Shown: one piece after another, positions 40,413 to 41,180 of the stretch | Layout of the letters: each line of letters opens with the position of its first letter | How positions within the stretch are numbered: the first letter of the stretch is position 1 | Source of the DNA: a virus | Length of the DNA: 41,180 bases | Virus record (IMG/VR): IMGVR_UViG_3300008459_000118 | Span: 1 to 41,180 of that record | Reading direction: 5' to 3' (one strand) | The notes under the pieces: generated by a model | Seen by the model: the letters and a program-made list of their open reading frames with translations, nothing else | What the model was told of the DNA's origin: nothing | Databases searched by the model: none | Program-made: the position numbers and the translations under genes

Positions 40413-40685
40413 TTATGAATTTGGTGTAAATTCACCAGATTCTAAATCAAGAGAACCTTCACCGTATTTTGTATCCAATTCCACTGCTAATGCTTTTTCT
40501 GCTTCGTTGGCTTCAAATATCTCTTGCTCGATTGAAGTCTCTTGAGCTTGTAATGTTTCTAAATACTCCTTGGCATTTTTCTGTGCTAACTTTAATTGCA
40601 CTAGTTGAACACCTAGAGTGTTATACTTATCTTGTAGCTCCTTAATTCGAGCTATTTCTTCGGGGGTAAAAACTTTCTTTTCCAT
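40413..40685 (-). CDS. Coiled-coil protein (90 residues)
   Basis: A helical heptad-type sequence (IARIKELQDKYNTLGVQLVQLKLAQKNAKEYLETLQAQ) with an acidic C-terminus ending LDLESGEFTPNS, an ending I have seen on small phage virion-module proteins. It lies between the fibre-like protein and the sheath. No function is assigned; a linker or chaperone is possible. Confidence 0.55.
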   Translation of the reverse strand: MEKKVFTPEEIARIKELQDKYNTLGVQLVQLKLAQKNAKEYLETLQAQETSIEQEIFEANEAEKALAVELDTKYGEGSLDLESGEFTPNS

Positions 40686-40695
40686 AACTTTCTTA

Positions 40696-40703
40696 AATAA
40701 ATA
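40696..40703 (-). promoter_or_regulatory. Class B-like motif (one mismatch) upstream of the coiled-coil gene
   Basis: TATTTATT in coding sense, 10 bases before ATG 40685. It differs from the class B octamer at the last base, so it may be a weaker copy. Confidence 0.35.
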
Positions 40704-40750
40704 TGCTTTAAAAATTCAAAATAATCTCGATTAATTCTAACGTAGATACA

Positions 40751-41180
40751 TTAGATATTTTTACCTGGAGATCTCCATCTTAAATCTACGGGATCATATA
40801 TAAAGGATAAACCTTCTCCTGGTTGGACAGTTATATCACCCCCTACTAAAAATCTATTTTGTGCAATGCTTCCAATGTCATTATTTTTAAAAATAATGTT
40901 TCCAGATGTACCTACATTAAAAACATTGAAGAAAAATGTTTTTGTGTTATCTGGAACTTCAATACCCGTTAATGAAAAATTTCCACCAGTTGTTGAAATT
41001 CTAACTAGTATTGAATTAGCTAAATTAGGTATTACCAGATTATTGGTGTTTCCTGTTAAACTAGCGGTTGCAAATGTTGGGCCAAATTGTAAACCTCCAG
41101 CCAATGTCAAAGCACCATTTACCTGGAGATCTCCATCAACAACAGTATTTGACGAAGTTAATGGAATTAATAGTTCAATC
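40751..41180 (-). CDS. C-terminus of a beta-rich fibre-like or appendage protein (partial)
   Basis: The reading frame is open from the right edge to the stop at 40751, giving 142 visible residues; the TTG at 41108-41110 is an internal Leu codon and should not be taken as the start. The pattern is beta-rich with Gly/Asn/Thr repeats (VVDGDLQVNGALTLAGGLQFG, TGNTNNLVIPNLANSILVRIS), ending in a compact domain (FIYDPVDLRWRSPGKNI) typical of appendage and fibre tips. The VDGDLQVNG segment is common in fibre shafts. Host recognition is plausible but not shown. It contains one copy of a 20-bp direct repeat and ends in the other. Confidence 0.65.
   Translation of the reverse strand, partial: IELLIPLTSSNTVVDGDLQVNGALTLAGGLQFGPTFATASLTGNTNNLVIPNLANSILVRISTTGGNFSLTGIEVPDNTKTFFFNVFNVGTSGNIIFKNNDIGSIAQNRFLVGGDITVQPGEGLSFIYDPVDLRWRSPGKNI
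40760..40779 (-). repeat. 20-bp direct repeat, copy 1
   Basis: TTTACCTGGAGATCTCCATC on the plus strand, identical to copy 2 at 41118-41137 (358 bases apart, same orientation). It holds the palindrome GGAGATCTCC. In this copy the coding frame reads RWRSPGK near the protein's C-terminus. Confidence 0.95.
41118..41137 (-). repeat. 20-bp direct repeat, copy 2
   Basis: Same 20 bases as copy 1, but the reading frame here gives DGDLQVN. The two copies are therefore translated in different frames within one gene. Confidence 0.95.

Noticed and set aside
41108-41110. TTG at 41108-41110 as the start of a 119-residue protein
   Set aside because: The frame stays open upstream to the window edge with sensible beta-rich sequence, so the codon is internal Leu and the gene is partial.

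Overview
The window reads as part of a large, strictly lytic-looking contractile-tailed (T4-type myovirus) phage genome. It is densely coding, moderately AT-rich, and every supported gene is on the minus strand, so transcription runs from high to low coordinates. Many genes overlap by 4 to 26 bases (ATGA or TAATG junctions), and I see no gene-free stretch longer than about 130 bases. Several clues point to a Bacteroidota (Flavobacteriia-like) host. Five promoters fit the TTG-N20-TAnnTTT pattern of the Bacteroidota primary sigma factor, most genes lack a Shine-Dalgarno sequence, and one small gene (DUF5522) belongs to a family I associate with Bacteroidota. The host assignment is inference.

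Layout in transcription order. 41180-36280: C-terminus of a beta-rich, fibre-like protein, a coiled-coil protein, tail sheath, tail tube, gp26-like baseplate protein and a small gp51-like protein. 36222-27990: unknown virion-type protein, tape measure, tail-tube-cap-like protein with internal repeats, LysM/gp53-like baseplate protein, a Cys-rich hub-like protein and another probable structural protein. 27961-21520: replication and recombination block with a divergent second family-A polymerase, a gp32-like ssDNA-binding protein, RecA/UvsX, 5'-3' flap exonuclease and DnaB-type helicase. 21450-17085: B12-dependent ribonucleotide reductase, DUF5522 protein, an L,D-transpeptidase-like protein, a peptidoglycan-binding protein and a large unknown.

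17072-11047: one transcription unit bounded by terminators. It carries two QueD-type proteins, QueE, FolE, a dUTPase/dCTP-deaminase family protein, a P-loop kinase and a TGT/DpdA-like transglycosylase. This is a 7-deazaguanine DNA-modification pathway, with no QueC in the window. 10988-7301: a run of small, mostly acidic unknown proteins, three of them with near-identical promoters. 7299-2295: a full-length DNA polymerase I, then an Hsp20-GroES-GroEL chaperone cassette closed by a strong terminator, then a zinc-ribbon protein. 2253-1: Cas4/AddB-like nuclease, M15 endolysin, SLOG-fold protein, HExxH protein and the start of a further gene.

Two promoter classes appear. Class A (TTGC-N20-[T/G]ACCTTTA and one variant) serves the accessory, nuclease and modification genes. 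Class B is an exact octamer, TATTTATA in coding sense, found eight times and always in a short gap just upstream of a gene (virion genes, chaperones, ribonucleotide reductase). It has no -33 element and twice sits directly behind a terminator, so it is probably a phage-specific late-type promoter. The most interesting parts are the second polymerase, the QueC-less deazaguanine operon, the three-member chaperone cassette and the class B motif.
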